26,548 nucleotides of DNA from Priapulus caudatus. Its lineage: Eukaryota > Priapulida > Priapulimorpha > Priapulimorphida > Priapulidae. Location of the stretch: contig NW_014577934.1 of NCBI RefSeq assembly GCF_000485595.1, positions 59,331 through 85,878 of the forward strand, read 5' to 3'. A program made the translations under genes and the position numbers. Under the pieces are notes generated by a model. The model saw only the letters and a program-made list of their open reading frames with translations, did no database searches and was not told where the DNA came from. Below are positions 10,997-19,522 of this stretch, piece after piece; the stretch's first letter is position 1; every line of letters starts with the position of its first letter.

Positions 10997-11750
10997 TTCG
11001 GATGTTGCGTTTTTACTCTAGACTCGATGATTCATGTTCAGATACAACACATCAGTTGTAAGCAGCTGTTATTGTCTGCAGTTTCATTAATCAGCTTTAA
11101 TTGATATGCTTGCAAAGCAAACAATATCCTGATTACGTTCAATTTGCATTAATATTTTTCAAGCAAATATCTTGTGTATACAGTATATATATATAGATAT
11201 GTGGTCTGAACATTAAATGGAAAATACGCATACAAATCTTCATACGTTAATAAATTAATGATGACTGTACGATATCTATTGACATCAGCATTTATTGATC
11301 ACCATATTTCAACAAAAAGGGAGCCACGGTGACAATATATATCTTTAGAGTGAAAAGTTTAGAAGTTCCACATTTTAACGTACTCGCAAAGGGTAAAAAT
11401 ATTATATACTTTTCTCAGCATAGTAAAGGATCCAGTTACACATATTTTTGCCAGTACTAAAATATTTTTTATAGTGCTATATCGAAACGATAATGCTAAG
11501 TGCATTTTACTTGGTATGTTGAGCTGTATGGGTAGCTACATATATATGGTGATCTAATAGGCATAAGGGCATAAGTTGACTTAAAAAAATCAAAATTCAT
11601 TTCTATATACAAATGATATGAAAGTTGCCAAATTCAAAGTTACTTTTAAAATTCAATAGATATTTTGAAAGGTTGAAGTACAGGTAATATTTGATTGATT
11701 GTATTTTATACATTCACTTTATCTATTTGTTATTGCCGGCCCCATAGTTG
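10997..11750 (+). other. ODF2 3' UTR and downstream flank
   Basis: AT-rich sequence without credible coding potential. AATAAA at 11249-11254 is the likeliest polyadenylation signal for ODF2, giving a 3' UTR of about 270 nt. Beyond it I see only simple AT sequence up to the dispersed repeat. Confidence 0.5.
11249..11254 (+). terminator. Candidate polyadenylation signal of ODF2
   Basis: Canonical AATAAA, 253 nt after the stop codon and before any repeat. Use is inferred from motif and position only. Confidence 0.45.
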
Positions 11751-12065
11751 TTACCTCCGCCCAACGGAGTTGGAGGAGGTTATGTTTTCACTCTCGTGTG
11801 CGTGTGTTCGTGTGTTAGTGTGTTTGTGTGTTCGCGCGATCGATATTAGCGCGTCAGCCAGCGAGCCAGCCAGCGTGTACATGTGAGCGAGCAGCTGCTA
11901 CGAGTGAGCGAGCAGCTGCTACGAGTGAGCGAGCAGCAAGCCAGCAAGCCAGCGTGTACATGTCAGTACGCTGGCATATATCGTGGCTTATTCATGTGTT
12001 CGTGAGTCGTATGGCATATGTCGCTGGCAGAGGTATGCACTCTCCGTGAGTGCACTCTGTCTAGT
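11751..12065 (+). repeat. Dispersed repeat, copy B, with internal tandem repeats
   Basis: The block runs from TTACCTCCGCCCAACGGAG to GCACTCTGTCTAGT. It matches 3413-3603 in inverted orientation but is longer because of tandem simple sequence inside: GTGTGTTCGTGTGTTAGTGTG, then a roughly 21-bp unit (GAGCGAGCAGCTGCTACGAGT) repeated across about 11884-11938. Repeats starting with CCTCCGCC..GGAGG are, as I recall, common in invertebrate genomes, but I could not search for this one. Confidence 0.75.
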
Positions 12066-12772
12066 TAGCTGTGCAGTCATTGTTGTCACAATCATAGTTT
12101 TATGTTGCTTGCCAACTAGCTGTTTTATAGCCAACTAGCTAGGGAATATAGGCAGAAACAGCTTTGTGTGATTGTGCTACAAGATTATGCAGTGTTAATA
12201 TCACCTTTTAATGATTACACTTACAGGTATTACTATCTTGTATGTAAAATAAATGAAGAGAAAGGCAATACAGATGAAGGCCTTTCATGTGAATTCTCTA
12301 TATATTCCATCCGATTTTCGCATATTCTGGTAAACGTATACTGCGTCTTTATGCTGGTATAATATTGGGGAAATGTTCCGTTAATAACCATTTTTTAGAA
12401 CAGTATTCTCTGTGGAAGTATTAGGCATTGTTTATACAGTACTACGTATATCTGTGTCAAGTGTACTTGCAATCTTGCAATCTCGTGTTTTACTTGTACG
12501 TCTATTTATAATGTTGAGTTTGTAATCTTGTGATTGGTATGTAATGTATGTAATGTATGTATTAGTATGTGATTAGTCCACGAGCATGCGCAGTAGCTTG
12601 CGCGTTCATGATTTGGATTATAATAAATCTGCGTTAACTAAAATTGAGATCGTTCTTTTTTATATGATGTTAAGTATTTGAAAGCTGCGTCAAAATATTC
12701 CTTTTCAAATCGTCGTAGTTTTTAGTAAAAGGTAATGTGCTAGGACACTACTTTGCCATGAACCACTGTTTG
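12066..12772. other. Intergenic, no gene seen
   Basis: Ordinary AT-rich sequence. Features worth noting are a TGTAATGTATGTAATGTATG tandem at about 12539-12560 and GAGCATGCGCAG near 12582, which resembles an NRF-1 site but is isolated. I find no exon with splice sites. Confidence 0.45.
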
Positions 12773-12826
12773 CCGGCCAGGATTTGAACACGGGACGACG
12801 CTACCCACTGGGCTAACGGGCGTCCC
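12773..12826 (-). repeat. tRNA-like relic (SINE head), first of a pair
   Basis: On the minus strand, TTAGCCCAGTGGGTAGCG resembles a Pol III A box and GTTCAAATCCTGG a B box. Only about 14 bases separate them, against 30 or more in a real tRNA, so the anticodon arm is missing. This is a tRNA-derived repeat relic, not a working tRNA. Confidence 0.5.
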
Positions 12827-12898
12827 CAATATAGAAAAACGACATGTTCTATATATATCAGGAGAAATGGCAATTTATACAATATTTCAGCAAAGAAG

Positions 12899-12967
12899 TT
12901 GCCGAGATTCGAACCTTCAACCTTCATGGCTTGCAGCAGAGATACTTAACCACTATGCCATCCACGC
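12899..12967 (-). repeat. tRNA-like relic (SINE head), second of a pair
   Basis: On the minus strand, TGGCATAGTGGTTAAG matches an A box and GGTTCGAATCTCGG a B box at nearly normal spacing. The 5' GCGTGGA has no complementary 3' partner and the T stem does not close, so it is not an intact tRNA gene. It lies about 70 bp from the other relic in the same orientation. Confidence 0.5.
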
Positions 12968-12996
12968 ATTCGTAATATGCTTTGCATACATGTATG

Positions 12997-13053
12997 CAGG
13001 AGTTGTCATATTTGTCATTTGTGTCTACTGTCATTTGTCTTTATTAACTCCTG
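12997..13053. mobile_element. 57-bp CAGGAGT micro-element
   Basis: Starts CAGGAGTT and ends AACTCCTG. From the right it reads CAGGAGTTAATAAAGACAAA, nearly the same as the left end of the 41-bp element at 21074. Internal GTCATTTGT units repeat. ATGTATG before and ATGTCTG after form a possible imperfect target duplication. Confidence 0.6.
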
Positions 13054-13131
13054 ATGTCTGCAACACGTTAATTTTAAACAAGTTAGAAAGCCACTCCGTT
13101 TCTTCCTCACTTCCTTACTCCCTTCTCGCGG

Positions 13132-13415
13132 ATGGTATCGCCCATGACCAGTCAAAGCATGGAAAAATTGCTGCAGGAAATTGGCAACATTTTGGCTCAA
13201 ACTTTTTCACCGCCCCAAGGCACAAAATGTGAATTTGCGCCTATAATACACGCGCACGCGTGCGTGCGACCATACCCGCGTGTGCGCGCCCGGTCGCGTG
13301 TGTGTATGTGTGATTATGTGACTATAAAAACACGTATTATAGCCGTATATCCACTTTTTGTGCTTTTGGGGGGGTGAAAGTTTTCCCATGCTTGACTGGT
13401 CGTAGGCGATACCAT
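13132..13415. repeat. Long imperfect inverted repeat with GC-rich loop
   Basis: The left arm (about 13132-13253) holds ATGGTATCGCC, GACCAGTCAAAGCATGG, TTTTTCACCGCCCCAAGGCAC and CGCCTATAATACACG. The right arm (about 13322-13415) carries the reverse complements in order. The loop is alternating purine-pyrimidine GCGCACGCGTGCGTGCG and GTGTGCGCGC sequence. Polypyrimidine outside the left arm and polypurine outside the right arm suggest a larger decayed element. No target duplication was found. Confidence 0.65.
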
Positions 13416-13612
13416 TTGGGAGAGGGGGGAGAAAAATATTGAGGGGAAGGGAGTGAGAGAGGAGAAGGAAGAAAAGAGGAGAGACAAGGATGGAGGGACC
13501 TCAGGGAGGGAGTAATGCTAAACTAATATTTATAGGTTATTTTTTATATGACTATTTTTTACACTAGGTGGCGCCAAAGAGTCATATTTTACAAATTTCC
13601 CAGAGCTATTGG

Positions 13613-13823
13613 GCACTCGGCAGTTAGATGCGATATTGTATGACTACTAGGCACTTTAATTTAATTTAATTTTTTTTAAATAAAAAAAAGTTAGGGTTAG
13701 GGTTAGGGTTAGGGTTTAGGTTAGGTTAGGGTTAGGGTAGGGTTTTTTTTTTTTTTTAAGTGCCTAGTAGTCATATCCTAAGTGCCTAGTAGTCATATAA
13801 TATCGCATCTAACTGCCGGGTGC
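13613..13823. mobile_element. MITE with TTAGGG telomeric repeats between its arms
   Basis: The ends GCACTCGGCAGTTAGATGCG and, read from the right, GCACCCGGCAGTTAGATGCG form inverted repeats of about 43 bp. AGCTATTGG flanks the element directly at 13604-13612 and 13824-13832, a 9-bp target duplication. Nine-base duplications are typical of Mutator-like elements. Between the arms lie T- and A-runs around roughly eight TTAGGG-type units (about 13692-13742). The right arm also repeats AAGTGCCTAGTAGTCATAT twice in tandem. Confidence 0.85.
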
Positions 13824-13903
13824 AGCTATTGGACGGTGACGCCGGTTGCGTGATCCGCGCGCGCCGGTTGGCATTCCGTCCAGGATTGGAACGAGTCTGG
13901 AGC

Positions 13904-14011
13904 ATAGAGATGTATAAATAAACATTATACTATTTATACATTATACTATATATACATACATTATATATATATATATATATATTATACATTATACTATTTA
14001 GACATCTCTAT
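13904..14011. repeat. AT-rich palindromic element
   Basis: Left end ATAGAGATGTATAAATA and right end TATTTAGACATCTCTAT are imperfect reverse complements; TATAATGTATA-type motifs continue inward to a central (TA)n. It resembles a short MITE or an expanded palindrome. It sits about 190 bp upstream of the CATSPERD start codon. Confidence 0.6.
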
Positions 14012-14200
14012 GGTATGGAGCGAGTTTTGAGTGTGCGTGTTCGGAGTTTCAAAGTGAGCATGCAATATCTCCCTTGTGTAAAATTCAATTTCATGTTGTT
14101 AGCGTTCATCGCGCCATCTAACGCATTACTATATTTCCCTTGTGTAAAATTCGAAGACGAATAGCGTTAGCAGACCGATTTACTATTTATAAGTGGGAAA
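14012..14200 (+). promoter_or_regulatory. CATSPERD 5' region
   Basis: This is the only repeat-poor sequence directly before the CATSPERD ATG, so it probably contains the 5' UTR and promoter. It has two diverged direct copies of ATATCTCCCTTGTGTAAAATTC (about 14066 and 14131), each followed within about 30 bases by an AGCGTT motif. No start site could be assigned. Confidence 0.35.
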
Positions 14201-17200
14201 ATGTTCGCTGTTTCTGATTTTGGTTTCTCATTATGGTCATTTTCATGTTGGTTAAGCATATGTTTAATTTCAACATATTGTGAGCCCATTGATAATGGTG
14301 TGTACCCTTGTCATTCAGCAGACGTCAGTGAAAACAAGGTATGTACAGCCAAGGCCGTGCACAGAAAATTTTCAGTGGGGGGGGAAATTTTCAGTGGGGG
14401 GGCAGTAGATGAGAGAAGACTTAGACCAGAGCGAGCTACCCCTGGAAACATTGTTATGACCCCGCCCTTCAAATTTCTGGAGAGGCAACTGCCCCCCCCC
14501 CGCTATGTACAGCATACTACTTGAAGTTGTACTACTACTAGTACTAGTAGTAGTAGTAGCGCCGTACCCTTAATTGTTGTGGCAGTGCCAGGGTCACGAG
14601 GGTCTGCTCCTCATCAAGTGCGTTATTAATTATATTATATCGTCCCTTGGAATAAACGTCTTCACGTCGTAAAATCATTAAAGATGGGCTAGGGCGTAAA
14701 CCCTAAAAGTCTAACAGAAAATCAACAGTGACAATCAATATCAATTATTGATGTCTTTTATTCATTTGGTATAATATTAGTATTATTACTATTAGTATTA
14801 ATGCAATTTGTATTATTTTATATTTATTATAATTATGACACATGTCATATGTACTCCTATCACAGTGTCAGTACCAAGTAGCACTTGCTCATAGGGTCTA
14901 TGTCCCCCAGGGTACTGCCGAAACGTACCCTGGTCACTATTTGGTATGGTTAGGGTTAGGATTAGGGCTAGGGTTGGGGTTAGGGAGTAGGCGTAGGCGA
15001 CTCCCTAGACTCGTTAGTGGAGTAGGCGAGGTACGGTCCGGCATATTAGATAGTACCAGGGTACGTTCCGGTATACCGGACCGTACCCAGGGTACGTTCT
15101 GGCAGTACCCCGAGGGACATAGACCCTTTCAGCCCAAGTAGTGATACTAGTAGTAGTAGACAGCTGTTACTATATTTCTGTAACTAACTGTATATGGCGA
15201 TTATGGGTACACAAGACTGCTAAAGGTCCAGTCACACATGCATGCATACGCGACGCATGGCCCGTGCATTGAAAATTAATCAAAAAATGGAAAATAAGAT
15301 CAGTGCGTCGTTGTGCGCCAACCTTTTGTCAAGATTTGGGAGAAGCTAGCGAGTTGACAACGAATGCACAGCGTGTTGCTAGCGCACAGCGCGTATACAG
15401 AGCGTATACAGGGCGCACATGTTAAAAAATCCAACGAATGCACAGCGTGTTGCTAGCGCACGGAACAAATAGTCCGCACATGCACCGCGCATTCAACGCA
15501 CAGCCAGCGAACGGTCAGGTCAGCGAACGAACAGGTAATGATCAGGGATATGGTGTTGTGAGGCACCCTCCACCCATAGAACATTGAGTGATACTTGGTC
15601 CCAGAGGCAAGATGCCGCAGTGAGGGCAAGCTTCAGGCCAGGGTCGAGGGCCTCTCTGTAGGTTGTATTCTGCTTGGTGATCCTCGGACCCATTCTGGTT
15701 AGCAGCTCGTCGAACATCTCGGGGGGCATCCGCATGAAGTTCTTGAAGGCTGCCTGGTCTTCGTTACGAAGTTCCACAAGTAGCTGGTCATACAGGCCAA
15801 ACTGTCGTCGCCTACCGATCCTCGGTCGGACCCAGAACCTCAGTTGACCTCTTCTCTTTCTCATTCTCCTGATGACATGGACTTGGTGAAGTACCAGTTC
15901 CATGAAGTTCTGCCGATGTTGGAGAACCGCGATTTCGTATTGTAGTCGCAGCCTGTCGGGATCCTCCATCTTCTGAGGTGGTTCTTCTAGACACGATCAG
16001 CAGGAACCTCTGTCATCACCCATGAGGGTCGGAGGAGAAGTGATGATGAGGAGGTGGGGGCGGGACCCGTTTATATACCCCATGGCTACACGCTGCGTAC
16101 ACGCTAGGAATACGCTAGAAGAACGCTGGGCGCGCTACAGACTTGTTCAGCACGCCCATATTCGCTGCATGTTTGCTGGACATGCGTTAGAAACACGCTA
16201 TGTGTGCGCTAGGTGTGCGCTAGGCGTTCGCTACACCTCAGCCGACGAACATACAACGAATACCCAGCGTGTGCTCCGCGTGTGTCTGGGGTTGGTCCAG
16301 CGCGCTCTGCGATTGTCTGGCGTCCTTCTGGCGTGTACATTCATGTGTCGAGCTCCGCGCACATTTTTGTGCATGCACAAAATTCCCGACGCACACAGCG
16401 AATGACAACGAATGCATAGCGTTGGTCCAGCGCGCTCGACGAACGAGTAACAAATGCTGACGCACACCCAGCGAAAGACAACGCACTGGCCAAAATTGCA
16501 AATTTTTCAGTGCGCGGGCCGTGCGTCGTGTATGTGTGACTGGGCCATAAGCTAGCTAATGTAATTTTACTTTTAGGTTGACCTGCTTTACTCCGGAAGC
16601 TACAACCTGATCAAAACAAGTTCCTGTCATCAAGATAATCGAGCTGTCTACCTGGATGCCACTAATCATTCATCTGTGTTTGTCACCACCAATTTTTTAC
16701 GTGCTCCTGTTACACAGCTTCGAATACCAACCAGCTGCGTGAGCGGAAGTCCACATGTTACATCTGTAGGTTTTACAGGGAACAGTTTGGTTTTCACAGC
16801 TGACGGTGATGTCTTTGTGTTTGACTGGAACACCAATTTTTACAATTCGTCCGGGTTAACGTCTGCCGTGGATACGATCACGACGAGACAATGCTGCAAC
16901 GGTCAAGACTGGTGCAAGATCATTGGCGGAATAGTCGTCGCTTACAACAGTGATGGTGCTCCGCACGTGTTCATATCTGTCGATGGGGGATTGTCGTTTG
17001 AGCGGAGCGACGTCGATGTTAATGCTGTTCGTGGCGCGCAAGTGTTCAGCTCAATTAATGCAATCGCTGTTCTGACACAGGACGTCGACGAGGATATGGC
17101 ATTTCTCCAGGTTGCTTACAAAGGCAGAGCTGTCGTCGCTAGAGGCCTCAGCTTCTCACGCGCGAGTGATAGGAGGCCTATCGTGACTGCCTTGGAATCC

Positions 17201-19026
17201 AACTTTGGCAGCATTTTGTCCAGTGATGGCACAAGTCTACTGTATTCACCAAATGGAGGAAAGACGGTCTCTCATGTCGCGATTCAGGGACTGGTTGAGA
17301 ACAGCACTGCTAGTTTCAAACAGATATTGAGTAACCGGTTTGGCGAATTCGTTGCAGTCACAGAAGCAGGTGATATGATTTATGGAAGGGAAGGCCTGAC
17401 AACTTTAGCAGCAAAACTGACGCATAACCTCTCTCCTACAGCAGTCATCGCCTTCCCTGACAAGGAAGGATATCTGTACATTCTCGAACCGCAGACAATC
17501 GGTGATGGAACCGTGTCCTTCCGCACGATGCAATTATCACTCGTGCATAGCATCGGCGACGTTAACGATGCGTCATGCACCAGCCAGGCGATGCTGACCG
17601 ACGCGAAAGACGAGTACAACCTGGACAGAGAAGAGAGCATTCTGATCGCGACCAGCGTCGTTTCCAGCGCGTGGGAGAGCGTCAACCTCGCGATGTCTAT
17701 CTCGCACCCGGCGTTGCTCGCCGTCACCTCCACGCCAGTGACGACAAGCGACGAAGCGCCGGAGATCACCGTCGGACTTCTCACCGCGAACCTCGTCGAG
17801 AAGGTGGAGTCCGCCGCCGCCACCGGCGACACGTACGGTGTCAGCCACGTCCGCTTCAACACGGTGCCGAACAGCTTGCGGTGCAGCCACAGCACGCAGC
17901 GCGTGTCGCACGTCACCGTCGGCTGTCCCCCGCTGAAGCACGTCCGTGTACGAAACGCGGCGCGCAAGTGTGGCTCGTTGGAGACGGGGTACCGGTACGA
18001 GATCGCGCCGCATCGCTACGACCCGAGCTTCCGCCAGGGCGCCGTCACGCCGAACGAGTCGCTGCTTGTTGATTACGCGTTCGATACGCTAGGCTGCCCC
18101 GTGATGTCGCACTACAAGGACGTCTTCCAGCCGGAGATCGACGTCTACGTTGGTGACAAGTTCGTCGGTCCGATGCTTGACGAGTTTGTCATGTACGAGG
18201 TGCACGGAATGTACGACTACAGGTAGTGATGTCCTGATGATCGATTATAATCAAAAGTCGGTCTTTTGCAGCAACCAACTAGGCGCTCGATTACGAAAAT
18301 AAATAATCGTAGATAAATTATGTATAATACTGCTACATAGCTTTTAGAATCTTGTATTATAAAAATACTGTACATATTATTCTATATGATATTTTTCAAT
18401 ATCTGGTAGCCGCAATCAATAACATTCAACTGATTATCTTCGATCATCGATCGGTCGGATGCAACCGATGATTGATGATGAAATTTCCACCGATTCCCAT
18501 CACTAGGTACAACACGACCGTGACACAAGCGGGATGTCTGCGCGCCTCTCAGACCTGGCTCGACGTGCTGCAGACGGAGGTAGACCCGGGTGTCGCGTGG
18601 ACGAGGCGCACACACAGGAGCTGCTTCTACGCCGAGACCGGCTCCCTGCCACAGCCCGACACCAAATACGAGGTACTAGGTGGCGCCACTGCACACGCGA
18701 GCCGCAATGGCATCTTCTGGCCGAAAGAGAACGGGATCTACGTGTTCGAGGCAATCGGAATCGACGAGAGGTACACCTTCTGTAATTACAGAGTGCGGTT
18801 TGCTGTGCAGGTGTACGGTATGTCGCACCAGGCGGTCGTCCCGGATTTCACGGTGTCCCTGTCTTTCATGCTTGTGAGTACGGTGTGCATAATCGTGTCG
18901 TATTTCATTATTCTGCACAACAGACAGACGGCAGCGAAAAAGCAAGAGGAAATCAAAGCGATGTACCAAAATCATGAATTGGACGATCTCAGTTTAGATT
19001 ATACGACGGTCGCTGGCTCATTTTAA
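14201..19026 (+). CDS. CATSPERD: CatSper channel auxiliary subunit delta, 3 coding exons, 767 aa
   Basis: CATSPERD is a single-pass accessory subunit of the sperm-specific, pH-gated calcium channel CatSper in the flagellar membrane, required for assembly of the channel in mammals. Exons: 14201-14338, 16577-18222, 18507-19026; GT-AG introns, phases 0 and 2. Residues 1-27 form a signal peptide. Residues about 50-330 align in pattern with the delta propeller-like domain (LYSGSYNLIK, the IPTSC...P.VTS segment, DVFVFDWN, and NCC/QCC-type cysteines). Later landmarks are YDPSFRQG, TLGCPVMSHYKDVFQPEI and YEVHGMYDYR, then in exon 3 KYEVLGGATAHASRNGIFW and NGIYVFEAIGIDERYTFCNY. A membrane span lies at about 709-732, followed by a cytosolic tail of about 35 residues. 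Length is near human delta (798 aa), and the short N-terminus argues against the larger epsilon subunit. Coding GC rises sharply from about 17560 onward. Intron 1 is packed with mobile elements. Confidence 0.92.
14350..14503. mobile_element. 154-bp insertion with poly-G/poly-C ends in CATSPERD intron 1
   Basis: TATGTACAGC occurs immediately before (14340-14349) and after (14504-14513), a 10-bp duplication marking an insertion. The insert starts CAAGGCCGTGCACAGAAAA, then carries AAATTTTCAGTGGGGGGG twice, and ends CTGCCCCCCCCCCGC. It has no terminal inverted repeat that I can see and no coding capacity. A duplication this long could be from a retroposed element or a DNA transposon. It begins 11 bases past the exon 1 splice junction; the donor itself is intact. 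Confidence 0.7.
14523..14562. repeat. (ACT/AGT)n trinucleotide repeat
   Basis: A run of ACT units turns into AGT units around ACTAGTACTAGTAGTAG, making a simple palindrome able to form a hairpin. Confidence 0.7.
14893..15127. mobile_element. Second MITE with telomere-like interior, CATSPERD intron 1
   Basis: The left end AGGGTCTATGTCCCCCAGGG and, read from the right, AGGGTCTATGTCCCTCGGGG are inverted repeats; both continue with GTACTGCC and AACGTACCCTGG, about 43 bp in all. Extra CCAGGGTACG / GGTACGGTCCGG repeats extend the right arm. The middle (about 14949-14988) is a degenerate run of TTAGGG, GTTAGG and CTAGGG units. No clear target duplication was found. An open frame across it is only a consequence of the repeats. 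Confidence 0.75.
15358..15461. repeat. Subterminal direct repeats of the Harbinger element
   Basis: A 30-bp unit containing ACGAATGCACAGCGTGTTGC occurs at 15358-15387 and again at 15432-15461 without change. A diverged third copy begins near 16408 close to the other end (CAACGAATGCATAGCG). Such subterminal repeats are usually transposase-binding sites. Confidence 0.75.
15535..15969 (-). pseudogene. HARBI1-like transposase, frameshifted and truncated
   Basis: From ATG at 15969 (minus strand) the frame reads MEDPDRLRLQYEIAVLQHR, then FWVRPRIGRRRQFGLYDQL, FKNFMRMPPEMFDELLTRMG and LDPGLKLALT. These are the standard N-terminal landmarks of Harbinger nucleases. At about 15618 the frame breaks: the family pattern RHLASGTKYHSMFYGWRVPH continues in another frame, as expected from loss of two bases. 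Similarity ends near 15535, where subterminal repeat begins, so the DDE nuclease domain is deleted. It cannot be catalytically active. Confidence 0.9.
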
Positions 19027-19200
19027 CTGCTAAAAATGTTTTCAGGATGTTAGATTAATTATTAAATTAATTTATTTTAAATTGATTGTACATAACATGC
19101 ATAAACGTGTTTCTTAATATTTCCACTTTGTTGTACGTCTAATAGACTTATTCTTGACAATAATATTCTTACCTAAATTTGGTTTAAACTCAAGCAATTT

Positions 19201-19206
19201 AATAAA
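19201..19206 (+). terminator. Candidate polyadenylation signal of CATSPERD
   Basis: AATAAA followed by an A-run, 175 nt after the stop codon. Only 23 bases further, TTTATT at 19230-19235 is a polyadenylation signal for the opposite strand. Confidence 0.5.
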
Positions 19207-19229
19207 AAAAAGTTGTAAGCTTAATTATT

Positions 19230-19235
19230 TTTATT
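19230..19235 (-). terminator. Candidate minus-strand polyadenylation signal
   Basis: TTTATT on the + strand reads AATAAA on the minus strand. It could end a transcript converging on CATSPERD, possibly a very long TMEM164 3' UTR, but other TTTATT sites lie nearer TMEM164 (for example at about 22734). Chance occurrence is quite possible in AT-rich DNA. Confidence 0.2.
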
Positions 19236-19522
19236 CAACAAATTAATAATACAAGTGATTATACATAATACCAAGAGTCTATGGAATACAGGTTTATGAT
19301 AACACATATACTATAGATGAGTGTGCCACAGCATTTTTTACTCCAATTAGGCAACAAGCAATGCACTAATTTCAGGTCAGTGCAAATGGATTATCAGTAA
19401 TGTCAACAGCATGCATTTTTGGCCAGTTATAGATACAGTTACTTTTATAATAATGAACAATTTAGAGGAAAATTGTAGATTTCTTAAGTGCATTTATCGA
19501 CTGCAGAATATATACACTATAA

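Larger units (their letters stand above)
15224..16547. mobile_element. PIF/Harbinger DNA transposon, internally deleted
   Basis: The left end AGGTCCAGTCACACATG and, read from the right, TGGCCCAGTCACACATACAC are terminal inverted repeats. They extend about 50 bp through CGACGCA-GGCCCG-GCA-TGAAAA, with an extra GCATGCAT in the left arm. TAA flanks both sides (15221-15223 and 16548-16550), the trinucleotide target duplication characteristic of this superfamily. Inside is a minus-strand HARBI1-like transposase remnant. The remainder is subterminal repeats rich in ACGAATGCACAGCG and CGCGCT motifs. At 1.3 kb it is less than half an autonomous Harbinger. Its right end lies 29 bases before exon 2 of CATSPERD. 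Confidence 0.92.

Noticed and set aside
12899-12967. Functional tRNA gene
   Set aside because: Acceptor and T stems do not pair, so it is a relic.
13692-13742. Chromosome-fusion scar or true telomere
   Set aside because: The run is enclosed by inverted repeats with a 9-bp target duplication, so it arrived by transposition.
14842-15141. 99-codon frame with a Leu-Gly repeat
   Set aside because: The repeat is just translation of the telomere-like run in the MITE.
16022-16501. Several overlapping frames on both strands
   Set aside because: All are translations of GC-rich subterminal repeats of the Harbinger element.
17380-18072. Long frames in other phases and on the opposite strand
   Set aside because: Shadows of CATSPERD exon 2 caused by its high GC third positions.
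18503-18975. Minus-strand and alternate-phase frames
   Set aside because: Shadows of CATSPERD exon 3.
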